A stretch of 64,000 nt of DNA from Terriglobia bacterium (GTDB lineage: Bacteria > Acidobacteriota > Terriglobia > JAIQFV01): positions 25,914 to 89,913 of the forward strand of contig JAIQFY010000013.1 in NCBI GenBank assembly GCA_020072965.1. Reading direction: 5' to 3'. The notes under the pieces were generated by a model. It did not search any database, was not told the DNA's origin, and saw nothing but the letters and a program-made list of their open reading frames with translations. The stretch's first letter is position 1. Each line of letters begins with the position of its first letter. Positions 17,040 through 25,983 of this stretch are shown piece after piece. A program made the translations under genes and the position numbers.

Positions 17040-18599
17040 ATGAAATGGATTCTTCGAAGTATTGGCATGCTGTTGGTTCTCTATTTGGTTGCGCCATTAA
17101 TGGTCCAGGCTCAATGCCCCGTGGCCCAATTGACCAGCCCAGCGCCCGGGTCCACACTGATTCCGAATCCAGCAACAGGTGCGATTGACTTCACGTGGTG
17201 CAATGCCAGCGCCGACTACTTTGTGACCATAGAAAGCGTGCCTGGCGCACATGATATTTACTTTGCCTTCACGGGAGGGGCAGGCGGCGGGGCGGGCCAG
17301 AATTTTCTAAACCTTGGTCCCGCATGCAACATACCCACTGCAACGAGCCCTCAGACGGGGTGTATCCCCGCGTTAGGCGAGACCATCTACTTCACGTTGG
17401 ATACGGTGAAAAATAAACAGATATTGGGTTCTTTCCAGTACACCTTTACGGCCCCCGGCACGCCAGCAAACCCGGGCGCTGTAATGGCGGCCCCCACGCC
17501 GGGGTCGACACTGACCTCCTCTGAGGTGATCTTTAGTTGGTCGGAGAACCGGGCGACTGAAACCTATCTGCAAGTGGGTTCGACGCTGGGCGGACAGGAG
17601 TTTTATAGTGCGGGGCAAGGGGCCAACGTCTCGACCCAGGTCGTCGGACTGCCGACTGACGGCAGCCCGGTGTTCGCACGGTTGTGGTCGAGTGTTGGAG
17701 GTTCTTGGTCGTCCAACGACTACAACTTTGTGGCCTGCACTGGGTGTACTCCCTCGAAGGCCTTGATGACCACTCCCGCCACCGGCTCGACCTTGACGAC
17801 CTCCGAGGTGACCTTCTCGTGGAGCCCCAGCCTGGCCACGCAGTATTATCTCCAGGCGGGGACGGCTCCGGGCGGGCAAGACATCTTCAGCGCCGGGCTG
17901 GGACCTAACCTGTCGGCTCTGGTATCGGGCCTTCCAGTTGGCGGCCAGCCGGTCTATGTGCGCTTGTGGTCAAATGTAAATGGAGCCTGGCTCTACAACG
18001 ATTACAGCTATCTGGCTTGCACCGGATGCACCCCCACGACGGCGACCATGTCGAGCCCCGGTCCGGGCACGACGCTGACCTCCACGATAGAGACCTTCAA
18101 CTGGGGCAGCAGCCTGGCATCAGAGCATTACCTGCAGGTAGGGACTACGCCCGGAGGCCAGGAGGTAGCGAGCAAAGGTGAAGGGGCGAATCTCTCAGAT
18201 CAAGTGATGGTATTGCCGAACGACGGCAGCAAGGTGTTTGTGCGTTTGTGGTCGAGAGTCGGCAGCGCCTGGCTGTTCAATGATTATTCTTACACCGCCT
18301 GCGCGGGATGTACCGCTACGACGGCGGCTATGACGAGTCCAGCCCTTGGGACGACCCTGACCTCGACCTCACCGACCTTTACTTGGAAGACTAGCCTGGC
18401 GTCACAGACCTATCTCCAGGTGGGCAGGACACAGGGCGGCCAGGATATTTACAGCGCGGGACAAGGCTTGGGCCTTTCGACCGTGGTAAACGGAGTTCCG
18501 AAGGACGGAAGCGCCATCTTCGTCCGGCTATGGACCAATGTCGGTGGGGCTTGGTTGTTCAATGACTATAACTACAAGGCCTGCACCGGGTGCCAATAG
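17040..18599 (+). CDS. secreted protein made of ~83-residue CTGC-ending repeats
   Basis: A 519-residue exported protein. A clear signal peptide (about 1-24, ending VQAQC) is followed by one divergent copy (about 25-140) and four good copies (about 145-225, 230-310, 315-420 and 425-519) of a module of about 83 residues. Each copy runs: a Pro/Gly/Thr start (such as PAPGSTLTS), a Phe-x-Trp strand, YLQVGTT.GGQ(E/D)IYSAGQG, a VxGxPxDGSxVFVRLWS strand, and GGAWLFNDYxYxACTGC. The last copy ends the protein with CTGCQ. The same module closes the giant proteins starting at 47688 and 58997. I do not recognise it as a named family. The paired cysteines per copy suggest disulfides or a lipid/thiol-linked anchor, which is inference. 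The ATG follows a purine-rich ribosome-binding site, and a strong terminator lies 79 bp after the stop. Confidence 0.8.
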   Translation: MKWILRSIGMLLVLYLVAPLMVQAQCPVAQLTSPAPGSTLIPNPATGAIDFTWCNASADYFVTIESVPGAHDIYFAFTGGAGGGAGQNFLNLGPACNIPTATSPQTGCIPALGETIYFTLDTVKNKQILGSFQYTFTAPGTPANPGAVMAAPTPGSTLTSSEVIFSWSENRATETYLQVGSTLGGQEFYSAGQGANVSTQVVGLPTDGSPVFARLWSSVGGSWSSNDYNFVACTGCTPSKALMTTPATGSTLTTSEVTFSWSPSLATQYYLQAGTAPGGQDIFSAGLGPNLSALVSGLPVGGQPVYVRLWSNVNGAWLYNDYSYLACTGCTPTTATMSSPGPGTTLTSTIETFNWGSSLASEHYLQVGTTPGGQEVASKGEGANLSDQVMVLPNDGSKVFVRLWSRVGSAWLFNDYSYTACAGCTATTAAMTSPALGTTLTSTSPTFTWKTSLASQTYLQVGRTQGGQDIYSAGQGLGLSTVVNGVPKDGSAIFVRLWTNVGGAWLFNDYNYKACTGCQ

Positions 18600-18677
18600 A
18601 GACACTCGGGTCGATTGATCTCGTCAAATCGATCCATCAGTAGTAAACCCTGAGCAGCAATCTCTGGGCACCGAAAT

Positions 18678-18728
18678 AGCCCCGGGACTTCGGAAGTAGA
18701 TTCCGAAATCCCGGGGCTCTCTTGTTTT
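18678..18728 (+). terminator. rho-independent terminator, AGCCCCGGGA-stem family
   Basis: An 18-bp stem with one mismatch (18678-18695 with 18701-18718), 5-base loop and T-rich tail. The outer stem AGCCCCGGGA recurs in the terminators at 46021 and 57531. Confidence 0.9.
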
Positions 18729-19397
18729 ATCAACCTAATCGAGTTGGTCGGTTCAATCATTTGATTGAGCCAATCTGTATCTGCTGTCTCGTTTGACGTC
18801 TCCTGGCGGTATATCTGACCTTCGTGGTTCACCACTTTATTCTTTCAAGCGTGATTAACCTGTATACCGAATTGGAAGATCCAGAAAAATGATCCGAAGG
18901 ATTGCAGGAAAGATCGAAAGAGATCGCTTCTCTCTCCCCCCGAGACGGGACCAATCCCTTGCGTCCGTCGATTGCGGGAATTGGTCCAGGGTGGGGCCTT
19001 GTGCGTCGCTCCAAATTCGGAAACTGTGATTGAGGTATGCAGGGGAATGGCAAACGCGGAGGCCACGATCTGGGATGACTGCAACAGAGTCTCTCGAACG
19101 CTGAAAGCGGACAGACCGGCGATGGGCCACGGCAGCATAGCGAAATATCAGTCGTATGCGATCACTTGGAACCAGCATGTTTCAGTTCTATCAGGGATCA
19201 GGGATCCTCAGTCGAACGGGGTGCGGGAGAGTCGGCTGACGTCTTCTGGGCGAAGGATTGTAGTGTGGCGACTCGTCTCGATTAAGCTTGACGTCAGCAG
19301 TAACACATAGAAAATTCAGTGTTTGAAAACACAGTCTTGGGGTGTAGTATTCATATGTGGTTGCATCTAAGAAAATCTATCCCTTCCAATCAAAAAT
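18729..19397. other. intergenic region with dispersed repeat
   Basis: About 670 bases. Short open frames exist on both strands but none shows a ribosome-binding site plus protein-like composition. A 60-bp segment (18858-18917) recurs at 46198-46257. A promoter for the gene at 19398 presumably lies here, but no consensus box is clear. Confidence 0.45.
18858..18917. repeat. 60-bp dispersed repeat, copy 1
   Basis: This segment and 46198-46257 share the same 60-bp length, similar outer bases (ACCTG...TTGGAAG) and a 21-bp identical core (18897-18917 and 46237-46257, containing AGGATTGCAGGAAAGATCGA). Both copies lie downstream of terminators of the AGCCCCGGGA family. Its nature is unknown. Confidence 0.6.
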
Positions 19398-22343
19398 ATG
19401 AACCTGTCAAATCAAAAGCGTTTCGGTATCAATACGTCTTTCGGTCGGATTGCGCTGGGAATTCTCCTTCTTTTATCTCCAATGGGGGCCCGGCTGCTGA
19501 CCGCGGCGAACAGAAGTAGCCATGTGAACACCTTGACGGCATCTCCTTATCGTACCGTCTCAAGTCTGAATTCGGTTCCAGCCGCTGAATTCGATAGGGA
19601 AGGCAAGTTCAATGGGACTGTTGCCAACTCCGCCTCCGACCATCCTTCAATCCTTCAGAGCGGTGGTACCCGCACCTCTCAGTATGCAGTGAAATTCGCA
19701 GCAGGATTGATTGCGGGCCCTGTTGCGGCGGCCGGCTTTATTGGCAAAGGCGAAGCTCTCCTTCCTGCCACAAACCCTTCGGGCCCCAATAGCGCGCTCT
19801 CGCTGGATGAATTCTCTGCTTGCCCAACAATCATAATACAGCCAGCCACACTGCCGAACGCCCTGGTGGGTGTGCCTTTCAGCCAGACGCTCATTGCCAG
19901 TGGTGGAGCATCTCCATACAGTTTTGCAGCCGCTCCCGGGGCCCTTCCCACTTGGTTGAGCCTTTCTTCCAACGGTACGCTTTCAGGGTCGCCTACCGCG
20001 ACGGGCCTTTTTTCTTTTACGGTAACCGCAACAGACGCAAATAACTGCACGGGAACCATGCAGTACACAATGTCGATTAACTGTCCGGCAATCTCGCTGT
20101 CACCGGACACACTTCCAAATGGTGTCGTGGGAGCGGCCTATAGCCAGTCGATTTCAATCAGTGGTTCAACCTCCTTCACTTTTTCTGTCCCGCCGGGAGG
20201 GATGCCGCCCGGATTGACGCTCTCGCCCACTGGTACCGTTTCGGGCACACCGACTGCAGCGGGTACTTTTCCTTTTACGGTCACGGCTACTGGCCCGAAC
20301 AATTGCGGCGGCAGTAAGATTTACACCCTGATTGTGACCACTGCGGTGTGTTCCCCGGTGACCCTGTCGCCCGGAACATTGCCAGGAGGTGTGGTGGGGA
20401 CAGCATACAACCAGGCGATTACCGCAAGCGGGTCTTCAACGTATACCTTTTCCATCACTGTGGGCAGTGTGCCGCAGGGACTGGCGCTCACGCCCTTCGG
20501 TGCCCTTATAGGGACGCCGACGAAACCCGGCGCATCCTCTTTCACGGTGACAGCGACGGCCGCGAATGGCTGCACCGGCACCAACGCGTACACGATCAAT
20601 GTGAACCCGTCCGGGTGTCCAGCCGTTACTTTCTTGCCGACTGCGCTCCCTGCAGGCACCGTCGACACGCCCTACAACCAAAACATCTCGGCCAGCGGAG
20701 ATCCCTTACCCTCTACCTATTCGGTGACAGCCGGGGCCTTGCCTTCAGGTTTGACACTCTTCCCGGTCGGTGCTCTTACTGGAATCCCAACGACAGCCGG
20801 GACATTTTCATTCACTGTCACGCTGACGGATATAAATGGGTGTGCAGCGAGCCAGAACTATTCACTCACCATTTCAGGGTCCACGAACTCACACTTTCAA
20901 CTGGATCTTTTTCTGCCCCAGGGAGGGGCTGCCACTACTTCAACGATCGGAAGCTCCGGGATTGTTCAGGCAGGGTACGCAACGGTCACCATGAATTCGG
21001 GGGTTTCAACCGACGGTACAGCCGTTTTCAGCTCCAGCTCCAATGGTCTCGTTGTCACCGAGGCTGGCGTACCCGCTTCGCCGCCGACCACGCATGCCAA
21101 AATATTCATCGACTTTCGCAGCGGCGTTCCCGCCAAAGCCGCGCGGCTCAATACAGGCACCATTAACATCAACACCGGCTTTGCCCTCGTGAACCGAGGC
21201 GCGGGTCCGGCGCATGTTACTTACACCTTGAGGGATTCCACCGGCGCCACACTTATTGCCACCGGAAGCAGTACCCTGGTTAAAGACGCTCACGATGCCC
21301 GCTTCATCGACCAAATCCAGCAAATTGCGCCGAGCTTTGCGGTGCCCGGGAATTTCAGCACCACCACTCAGTTCGGCTCGCTTGAAATTCAAAGCGATCA
21401 GCCTCTATCAATTCTGGCGCTGCGGTTGACCGGTAATCAACGTGGCGACACCCTGCTGACCACCACTCCCATCGCCGATCTTGCAAAACCGCTTTCCAGT
21501 AATGCGCTCTACTTCCCCCAGGTGGTCGACGGGGGAGGCTATCAGACGACCTTTATTCTGCTGAATACCTCGGTGGGGACCGAGACAGGGGCCTTGAGCC
21601 TGTTCAACGACTCGGGCTTACCCCTTAGCGTCAAGCAGGTCGGTGGAGCGTCCACCTCATCGTTCCGCTACAGCATTCCGCCTGGCGGGGTATTCCTCCT
21701 GGAGACCGATGGCTCTCCGGTGAATGTCGGCGCCGGCTCGGTACAGGTAATACCCGATCAAGGTACCTCATCACCCGTGGGTGCCGGGGTGTTCCGGTTC
21801 ACCCAGAATGGCATTGTCGTCACCGAGTCGGGCATTCCGGCAGCCAACCCCACGACTCATGCCCGCATTTATGTCGACAAGTCAGGCGGCCACGACACGG
21901 GACTTGCGCTCGCTGCTCCCAACAGCGATCCCGTCAGTGTTGTTGTGAGTGCTTTTCAATCCGATGGTAAGACGGCTTTGGGGACAAGTGCGGGTCCCGT
22001 CCCGCTGAGCGGCAAGGGACACACCGCCAAATTCGTGGGGGAGATGGTTTCTGGCTTACCCAGCGGGTTCACCGGGGTTTTAGATATCACCTCGGCCTCT
22101 CCATTTGTCGCGCTGACTCTGCGTTTGCTCGACAACAGACGCGATACCCTGTTAACGACCTTCCCCATTGCTGATTACAGCCAACCGGCAGTTGCGCCGC
22201 TTGTCTTTCCGCACATCGTGGACGGGGGAGGATATCTCACGCAGTTTATCCTCTTGGATACAGGAGTTGCAGCCAATACAACGCTGAGCTTCTTTGGCGA
22301 TAGCGGTTCACCCTTGGCAGTAGGAAAGTCAGTAAGAAGATAA
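19398..22343 (+). CDS. secreted protein with four putative-Ig (He_PIG-like) domains
   Basis: A 981-residue exported protein. A hydrophobic segment (about residues 18-38) may be a signal peptide or an N-terminal anchor. About 140-495 hold four tandem Ig-like domains of the He_PIG type. Each runs L P x (A/G) x V G x x Y (S/N) Q, then S G x x P (F/Y), then P x G L x L x x x G x L x G x P, then F T V T A T D, and adjoining domains are joined by a Cys-Pro pair. The rest is two copies of a long module (about 500-730 and 735-960) with motifs G(I/L)VVTE(A/S)G(I/V)P, PTTHA(K/R)I(F/Y)(I/V)D, RRDTLLTT(F/T)PIADY and VDGGGY.T.FILL. The second copy breaks off soon after FILLDTG, where the first copy continues about 45 residues more. 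It may be a natural end or a truncation. No terminator follows directly. Function unknown; extracellular adhesion or carbohydrate binding is a reasonable guess from the Ig folds. Confidence 0.78.
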   Translation: MNLSNQKRFGINTSFGRIALGILLLLSPMGARLLTAANRSSHVNTLTASPYRTVSSLNSVPAAEFDREGKFNGTVANSASDHPSILQSGGTRTSQYAVKFAAGLIAGPVAAAGFIGKGEALLPATNPSGPNSALSLDEFSACPTIIIQPATLPNALVGVPFSQTLIASGGASPYSFAAAPGALPTWLSLSSNGTLSGSPTATGLFSFTVTATDANNCTGTMQYTMSINCPAISLSPDTLPNGVVGAAYSQSISISGSTSFTFSVPPGGMPPGLTLSPTGTVSGTPTAAGTFPFTVTATGPNNCGGSKIYTLIVTTAVCSPVTLSPGTLPGGVVGTAYNQAITASGSSTYTFSITVGSVPQGLALTPFGALIGTPTKPGASSFTVTATAANGCTGTNAYTINVNPSGCPAVTFLPTALPAGTVDTPYNQNISASGDPLPSTYSVTAGALPSGLTLFPVGALTGIPTTAGTFSFTVTLTDINGCAASQNYSLTISGSTNSHFQLDLFLPQGGAATTSTIGSSGIVQAGYATVTMNSGVSTDGTAVFSSSSNGLVVTEAGVPASPPTTHAKIFIDFRSGVPAKAARLNTGTININTGFALVNRGAGPAHVTYTLRDSTGATLIATGSSTLVKDAHDARFIDQIQQIAPSFAVPGNFSTTTQFGSLEIQSDQPLSILALRLTGNQRGDTLLTTTPIADLAKPLSSNALYFPQVVDGGGYQTTFILLNTSVGTETGALSLFNDSGLPLSVKQVGGASTSSFRYSIPPGGVFLLETDGSPVNVGAGSVQVIPDQGTSSPVGAGVFRFTQNGIVVTESGIPAANPTTHARIYVDKSGGHDTGLALAAPNSDPVSVVVSAFQSDGKTALGTSAGPVPLSGKGHTAKFVGEMVSGLPSGFTGVLDITSASPFVALTLRLLDNRRDTLLTTFPIADYSQPAVAPLVFPHIVDGGGYLTQFILLDTGVAANTTLSFFGDSGSPLAVGKSVRR

Positions 22344-22763
22344 TCAGAACATTAAAGCAGCATTCCATGGAGCATCTAAAATGTGCGATCGGTCTCTTTT
22401 GGCCCCGAAAATGAAGGAGGGTGAAAAAGTTCCTTCCCAGTTTGAGGAACTATTGGTGCTGTTTTCCGGGCTGAGGAGAAGAAAGCCTAAAGACGTTCCT
22501 CCCTCTTCGGGGATTTCAAATACCGACTTCTCCGAGAAGGGCAAGAGGACTGATGGATCGCATTGACTCAGTACCTTCCTCCAACAAGACAACACGGCCG
22601 ACATTAGAATGACACAATTTTCGGCTATTAGTCATGCGGGGGATTTGATACGTTCACTTTTGGAGAGAGAGCACTTTCCCCCGCCTCTTGCGGCGCTTGA
22701 TTTTCGGCTGTCCTTCGTTTAGGACCTGCAGGGTCGAGCCAACCATTGAGGGTCGGCGATCAC
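22344..22763. other. intergenic region before the exopolysaccharide locus
   Basis: 420 bases without a recognisable gene. Frames of 61 (plus) and 86 (minus) codons overlap here but have no family resemblance and no clear ribosome-binding site. The region could carry the leader of the exopolysaccharide operon. Confidence 0.4.
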
Positions 22764-23270
22764 ATGAATGAATCCAATCACCCTGCCTGGTATGCCGTTT
22801 GGACCGCAAGCCGCCACGAAAAGGTGGTGAACCTCGAGTTGTCAAAGAAGAAACTGGAGACTTTCCTGCCGCTCATGAAAGTCCTCAGCCAATGGAAGGA
22901 CCGACGCAAGTTTATCGAAAAGCCGCTTTTCCCTGGCTATCTATTCGTGCACGCCACCATGGAGCATCGTCTCGCCATCCTGAAGACGGCCGGGGTGGTT
23001 CAAATCGTGGGAATCAAGAACGTCCCTGAGCCAATTCCAGATCAGCAGATTGAAAACATCCAGATTCTTTTGCGGTCGGACTTGAAATATGACCCGCATC
23101 CCTCTCTAACCGTCGGTCAACATGTGCGTGTAAGAACAGGAGCCTTGCAGGGTTGTGAAGGGATCCTCATGCGAAAGAAGAATCTCTCGACGCTGGTGCT
23201 CTCGATTGAGTTATTACAACAGGCCGTAGCGGTGGAGGTGGATGCCTTAAACGTTGAGCCGCTTCACTAA
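22764..23270 (+). CDS. NusG/RfaH-like transcription antiterminator (UpxY-type)
   Basis: A 168-residue protein with an NGN domain (WYAVWTASRHEKVV near the start, FLPLMKV, then PLFPGYLFVHA) and a C-terminal KOW domain (GQHVRVRTGALQGCEGILMRKK). Specialised NusG paralogues of this kind bind RNA polymerase and let it read through long polysaccharide operons. The ATG at 22764, about 11 bases after GAGGG, was preferred to the TTG 18 bp upstream. It is the first gene of the exopolysaccharide region, the common location of UpxY/LoaP-type factors, and presumably acts on the genes downstream. I searched for an ops element (GGCGGTAGC) in the following 1.5 kb and found none, so recruitment may rely on a different signal. 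Confidence 0.88.
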   Translation: MNESNHPAWYAVWTASRHEKVVNLELSKKKLETFLPLMKVLSQWKDRRKFIEKPLFPGYLFVHATMEHRLAILKTAGVVQIVGIKNVPEPIPDQQIENIQILLRSDLKYDPHPSLTVGQHVRVRTGALQGCEGILMRKKNLSTLVLSIELLQQAVAVEVDALNVEPLH

Positions 23271-24782
23271 CGGCCCAAACAATTGCATTTCGACCGGATA
23301 AGGCTGTGCCGGGAGCGATGAATATACACTCTCCTTTCAGGCCATTTGTTGCGCCAGACCTTTTGCGTCAGCTCCTCTATATGAAGAGGCTCTGCCTTAT
23401 TGAAAATGACGGACGAAAGGGGATATGCAAGAAATACCGTTTGTGTCTAAATTGGGAAAAGCGTACAATTTTAAGCAGTCGGCCCGTTTTATGCACTAAG
23501 CATGAAGACTCCATTTTGTTGGGTTAGAAGGGCCGGAAGTGGTTGCTGTTGTTCGCTTTGCAAGGCGATACTTGTTGTTGAATTTGTATGACCCTTTAGG
23601 CCCGGAGCACTCGAACCTGCCGGACAGGTTGGCTGGACACCATCATTTAGGGGGGGATCCCTTTAAAGCATCTGGCTATTCACCGAGTGCGCTGGTCTAT
23701 AATCTCAAAATAACGTGTCGTTTCATGGGTTGTTCAATTGATCCTTCTCCCCTTTGAACTGACACGGGACGGACCTTTGAGGCAAGTGGGTTGGACGGAC
23801 GCTCCAACGGGGTAAGGCCTCATCGATCTCGAAGATGGGGCTCAGCGAATGTCTGAAGTGAGATGAAAGCGTTTTATTTCGACGCGTGCGCTATCGGGAC
23901 TTGCAATCGCATTAGGTTCTGTGATCGATCATGTAGGTTGATGCCTTCATCCGTTTCGAATACCTGCAGGGAAGAAGAGAAAGCTCATAATCGCTGGTAA
24001 TGAAAAGGCAGTTTTTGGGTGACTCGGCTTGATGGGTGATCAGTTGTGCATGTCTCAATCGAGTGGCGAAAGGCCTGGGATTTATTGGTTTTACAGAATC
24101 AGGCATTATCATAATAGAGGCGAATTCCTCAGCCCTTTATTGGGCGTCTTTCCCTTTCGTTTTTGCCACGGTCCTGCTTCAGTCAAGGTCACGGTTGAGC
24201 ATTTGCACGTCCTCCGATAGTTCCATCATCCGAATTAAACCTGCGTTTATCACTTTCAAGGGCGAGTGTATGTCCGCGATTCGAGGAAATTGGGCGAGCG
24301 GCGGGACAGATGGGTTCAATCCCGTTCCCGTTTTGGTGTGCTGGTAGCTCTCGAAAGGTAGGTTTCCCGGACCTTAGGTTTGGGGGTCGGAGGGTTCTGG
24401 GGTTTAGCGGTCGGAGGGTTCTGGGTTTTCTGGCACGAGGACCGATGCGCGAAATGTTGCCGCCAAGGTTGGTCCCGAAGCTCTCGTCGAGACCCATTGC
24501 AGGCGCTCCGTCTTCGGCTCGAGTGAGGAGCCTTGTTACCGGTCGTTTGTGACTGAGGGGGCGAAGCTATGAAAGGGGAGTCTGTGGGGTCGCTCGATTT
24601 ATCTCGACTCGGCTGTTCTTGTCTTATAGGAAGAGATAAACCAAGCAGGCGAAGGAACGGAATAATCGAACAGACGATGGAAGAATCAGTTTGAATGGAA
24701 CCGTGTTTTCCCTTGACTTTATGTATTCGCAGAGATTAGCATAAATTAAGTATTGGAGCCGTTTGCTTGGAGGAGGCGCTGC
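23271..24782. other. 1.5-kb gene-free region between antiterminator and FecR-like gene
   Basis: No frame here has convincing protein features. A 24-bp-period tandem pair (16-bp identical units at 24385-24400 and 24409-24424) is present. The region may be a long untranslated leader on which the NusG-like factor acts, or decayed coding sequence. The pause/recruitment signals could not be identified by eye. Confidence 0.45.
24385..24424 (+). repeat. short tandem repeat, two units with 24-bp period
   Basis: GGTCGGAGGGTTCTGG occurs at 24385-24400 and 24409-24424, joined by a T-rich spacer. It lies in a non-coding G-rich stretch. Role unknown. Confidence 0.6.
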
Positions 24783-25538
24783 ATGAACCCCCATGTAACT
24801 AAAAAGCATTGGTTCGCGAAAATGACCATCGTCCTGCTCGTTTTCTCAATCAACTGTTTTTATGTTCCGACGACACCCCTGTATGCTGCGGCGACACCCA
24901 TTGGACAAATGGTTGTCAGCGGGACTGCTTCCCCGACAAAAGCGGAGTCCACCGTTTTCAATGGAGATGTCGTCAGTACGAGTCCGGGTCAAGCCGTTGC
25001 CATCACGCTGAAGAACGCGGGACTGCTCAATGTCGCGGGCTCTTCTCAGGTTCGCCTGGAACAGGACAGCGGTAATTACAAGGTGGAGTTGACCCGCGGT
25101 GAAGTTTTGTTTTCTTCACCAAAGCTGAGTCATGAGGGTCTGAAGATTCGGGTTTCTGGTGTGGAGATATCCATCCCAGCAGCGAGCGCGGCCAGAGGAA
25201 AGGTATTGAGCACGCCCGAGTATATCCTGGTGAGTTCGCTTTCTGGCGACGTCCAGGTGGCCAGCAATGGTCGGTCCTATGCAGTGAGCGAGGGGGATTC
25301 CAGCATGATTCCAATCGCTGCGGTTTCGAATGGTGGTTCAACGGACCAGAAGCCGGACAACGTGACGTCGAAAAACAAGAAAAATGCCGGGACGGGGACA
25401 GGCGCCCCTGCCGGAAGCAATGGATTCTTTGGATTGGGTGCGGCTGCGACTGCTGCCATCGTCGTGGGGATCGGGGTCGGCGCAGGAGTCATCATTTGGC
25501 AGGCCACGAAGAGCGAAAGCAGCCCGTCCCGCCCATAG
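24783..25538 (+). CDS. FecR-like domain protein with C-terminal membrane segment
   Basis: A 251-residue protein. The ATG at 24783 is chosen because GGAGGAGG lies just upstream; a TTG 30 bp earlier is in frame but poorly placed. A signal peptide or anchor (about residues 9-30) is followed by a FecR-type beta domain (about 40-165): G(Q/T)xV..NGDVVSTSPGQAVAITLKNAG, RLEQDSG, LTRGEVLFSS and SGDVQV. A Lys/Asn/Gly-rich linker follows, then a Gly/Ala-rich hydrophobic segment (about 217-240) with a short polar tail. FecR domains are often found in polysaccharide-export loci, where they are thought to bind periplasmic partners rather than control iron uptake. It precedes the Wza-type gene and may take part in export or its sensing; this is inference. 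Confidence 0.75.
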   Translation: MNPHVTKKHWFAKMTIVLLVFSINCFYVPTTPLYAAATPIGQMVVSGTASPTKAESTVFNGDVVSTSPGQAVAITLKNAGLLNVAGSSQVRLEQDSGNYKVELTRGEVLFSSPKLSHEGLKIRVSGVEISIPAASAARGKVLSTPEYILVSSLSGDVQVASNGRSYAVSEGDSSMIPIAAVSNGGSTDQKPDNVTSKNKKNAGTGTGAPAGSNGFFGLGAAATAAIVVGIGVGAGVIIWQATKSESSPSRP

Positions 25539-25612
25539 CCAATTATGTTGCAGGTGCGTCATTCGGCAATGAGGAGTCTGCGACGCAGAATCACGTAATT
25601 TCGAATCGGGCT

Positions 25613-25638
25613 ATTCGGCCGAAGGTCCGTCGGCTTTA
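25613..25638 (-). repeat. GC-rich intergenic repeat (REP-like), copy 1
   Basis: Contains CGGCCGAAGGTCCGTCGGC. Its reverse complement recurs with one change at 25883-25908, and related forms appear at 27241-27269 and 30178-30204. All copies lie between genes. Confidence 0.7.
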
Positions 25639-25882
25639 TGGCAGATTGGTTGAGTCTAGTCGGTTACGGTGGTCGTAATTCCGTATTCCCCTTCCAAAAT
25701 TTAGCAGCATCTGCTACTCCTTCAAACGTCCCCCGATTAGAATGAATCAATCTCTGGCGGTGTCCCTGGTCTCCGCGGTTATTTCGTTTGATCGCTCTAT
25801 CACCATGTTTTTGAAGATTCCTCTTCTCAGCTATTCTGTCGCGGTTGACCAAAAAGCCCCTGCCGACTGAACCGATCGGCTA

Positions 25883-25908
25883 TAAAGCCGGCGGACCTTC
25901 GGCCGAAT
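25883..25908 (+). repeat. GC-rich intergenic repeat (REP-like), copy 2
   Basis: Contains GCCGGCGGACCTTCGGCCG, the inverted counterpart of the copy at 25613. The two could pair to form a long stem in RNA or represent ends of a miniature element. Confidence 0.7.
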
Positions 25909-25983
25909 CCGCCACAAACCCGGCGGACGCAAGCGCAGATCGAACAGAATGAACAGACTGACTTACCCGGAAAGTTGAAACCT

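Larger units (their letters stand above)
25539..25983. other. intergenic region bounded by an inverted GC-rich repeat
   Basis: 445 bases without a recognisable gene. Two 26-bp copies of the same GC-rich repeat lie in opposite orientation (25613-25638 and 25883-25908) and enclose about 244 bp. The enclosed DNA has a 62-codon minus-strand frame with no family resemblance. Confidence 0.5.

Noticed and set aside
18972..19310. 112-codon plus-strand frame in the gap before the He_PIG-like gene
   Set aside because: No domain, no good ribosome-binding site, and it overlaps several frames of similar length on the other strand, including the dispersed repeat region.
24194..24209. Possible sigma-54 promoter CGGTTGAGCATTTGCA upstream of the FecR-like gene
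   Set aside because: GG and TTGCA spacing fits, but four of six -24 bases differ from consensus and the distance to the gene is almost 600 bp.
24753..24768. TTGGAGCCGTTTGC upstream of the FecR-like ATG as a sigma-54 site
   Set aside because: The GG-to-GC spacing is two bases too short, which sigma-54 does not tolerate.
23271..24782. ops/JUMPstart element for the NusG-like antiterminator
   Set aside because: No GGCGGTAGC-type sequence seen on reading the region; not annotated.
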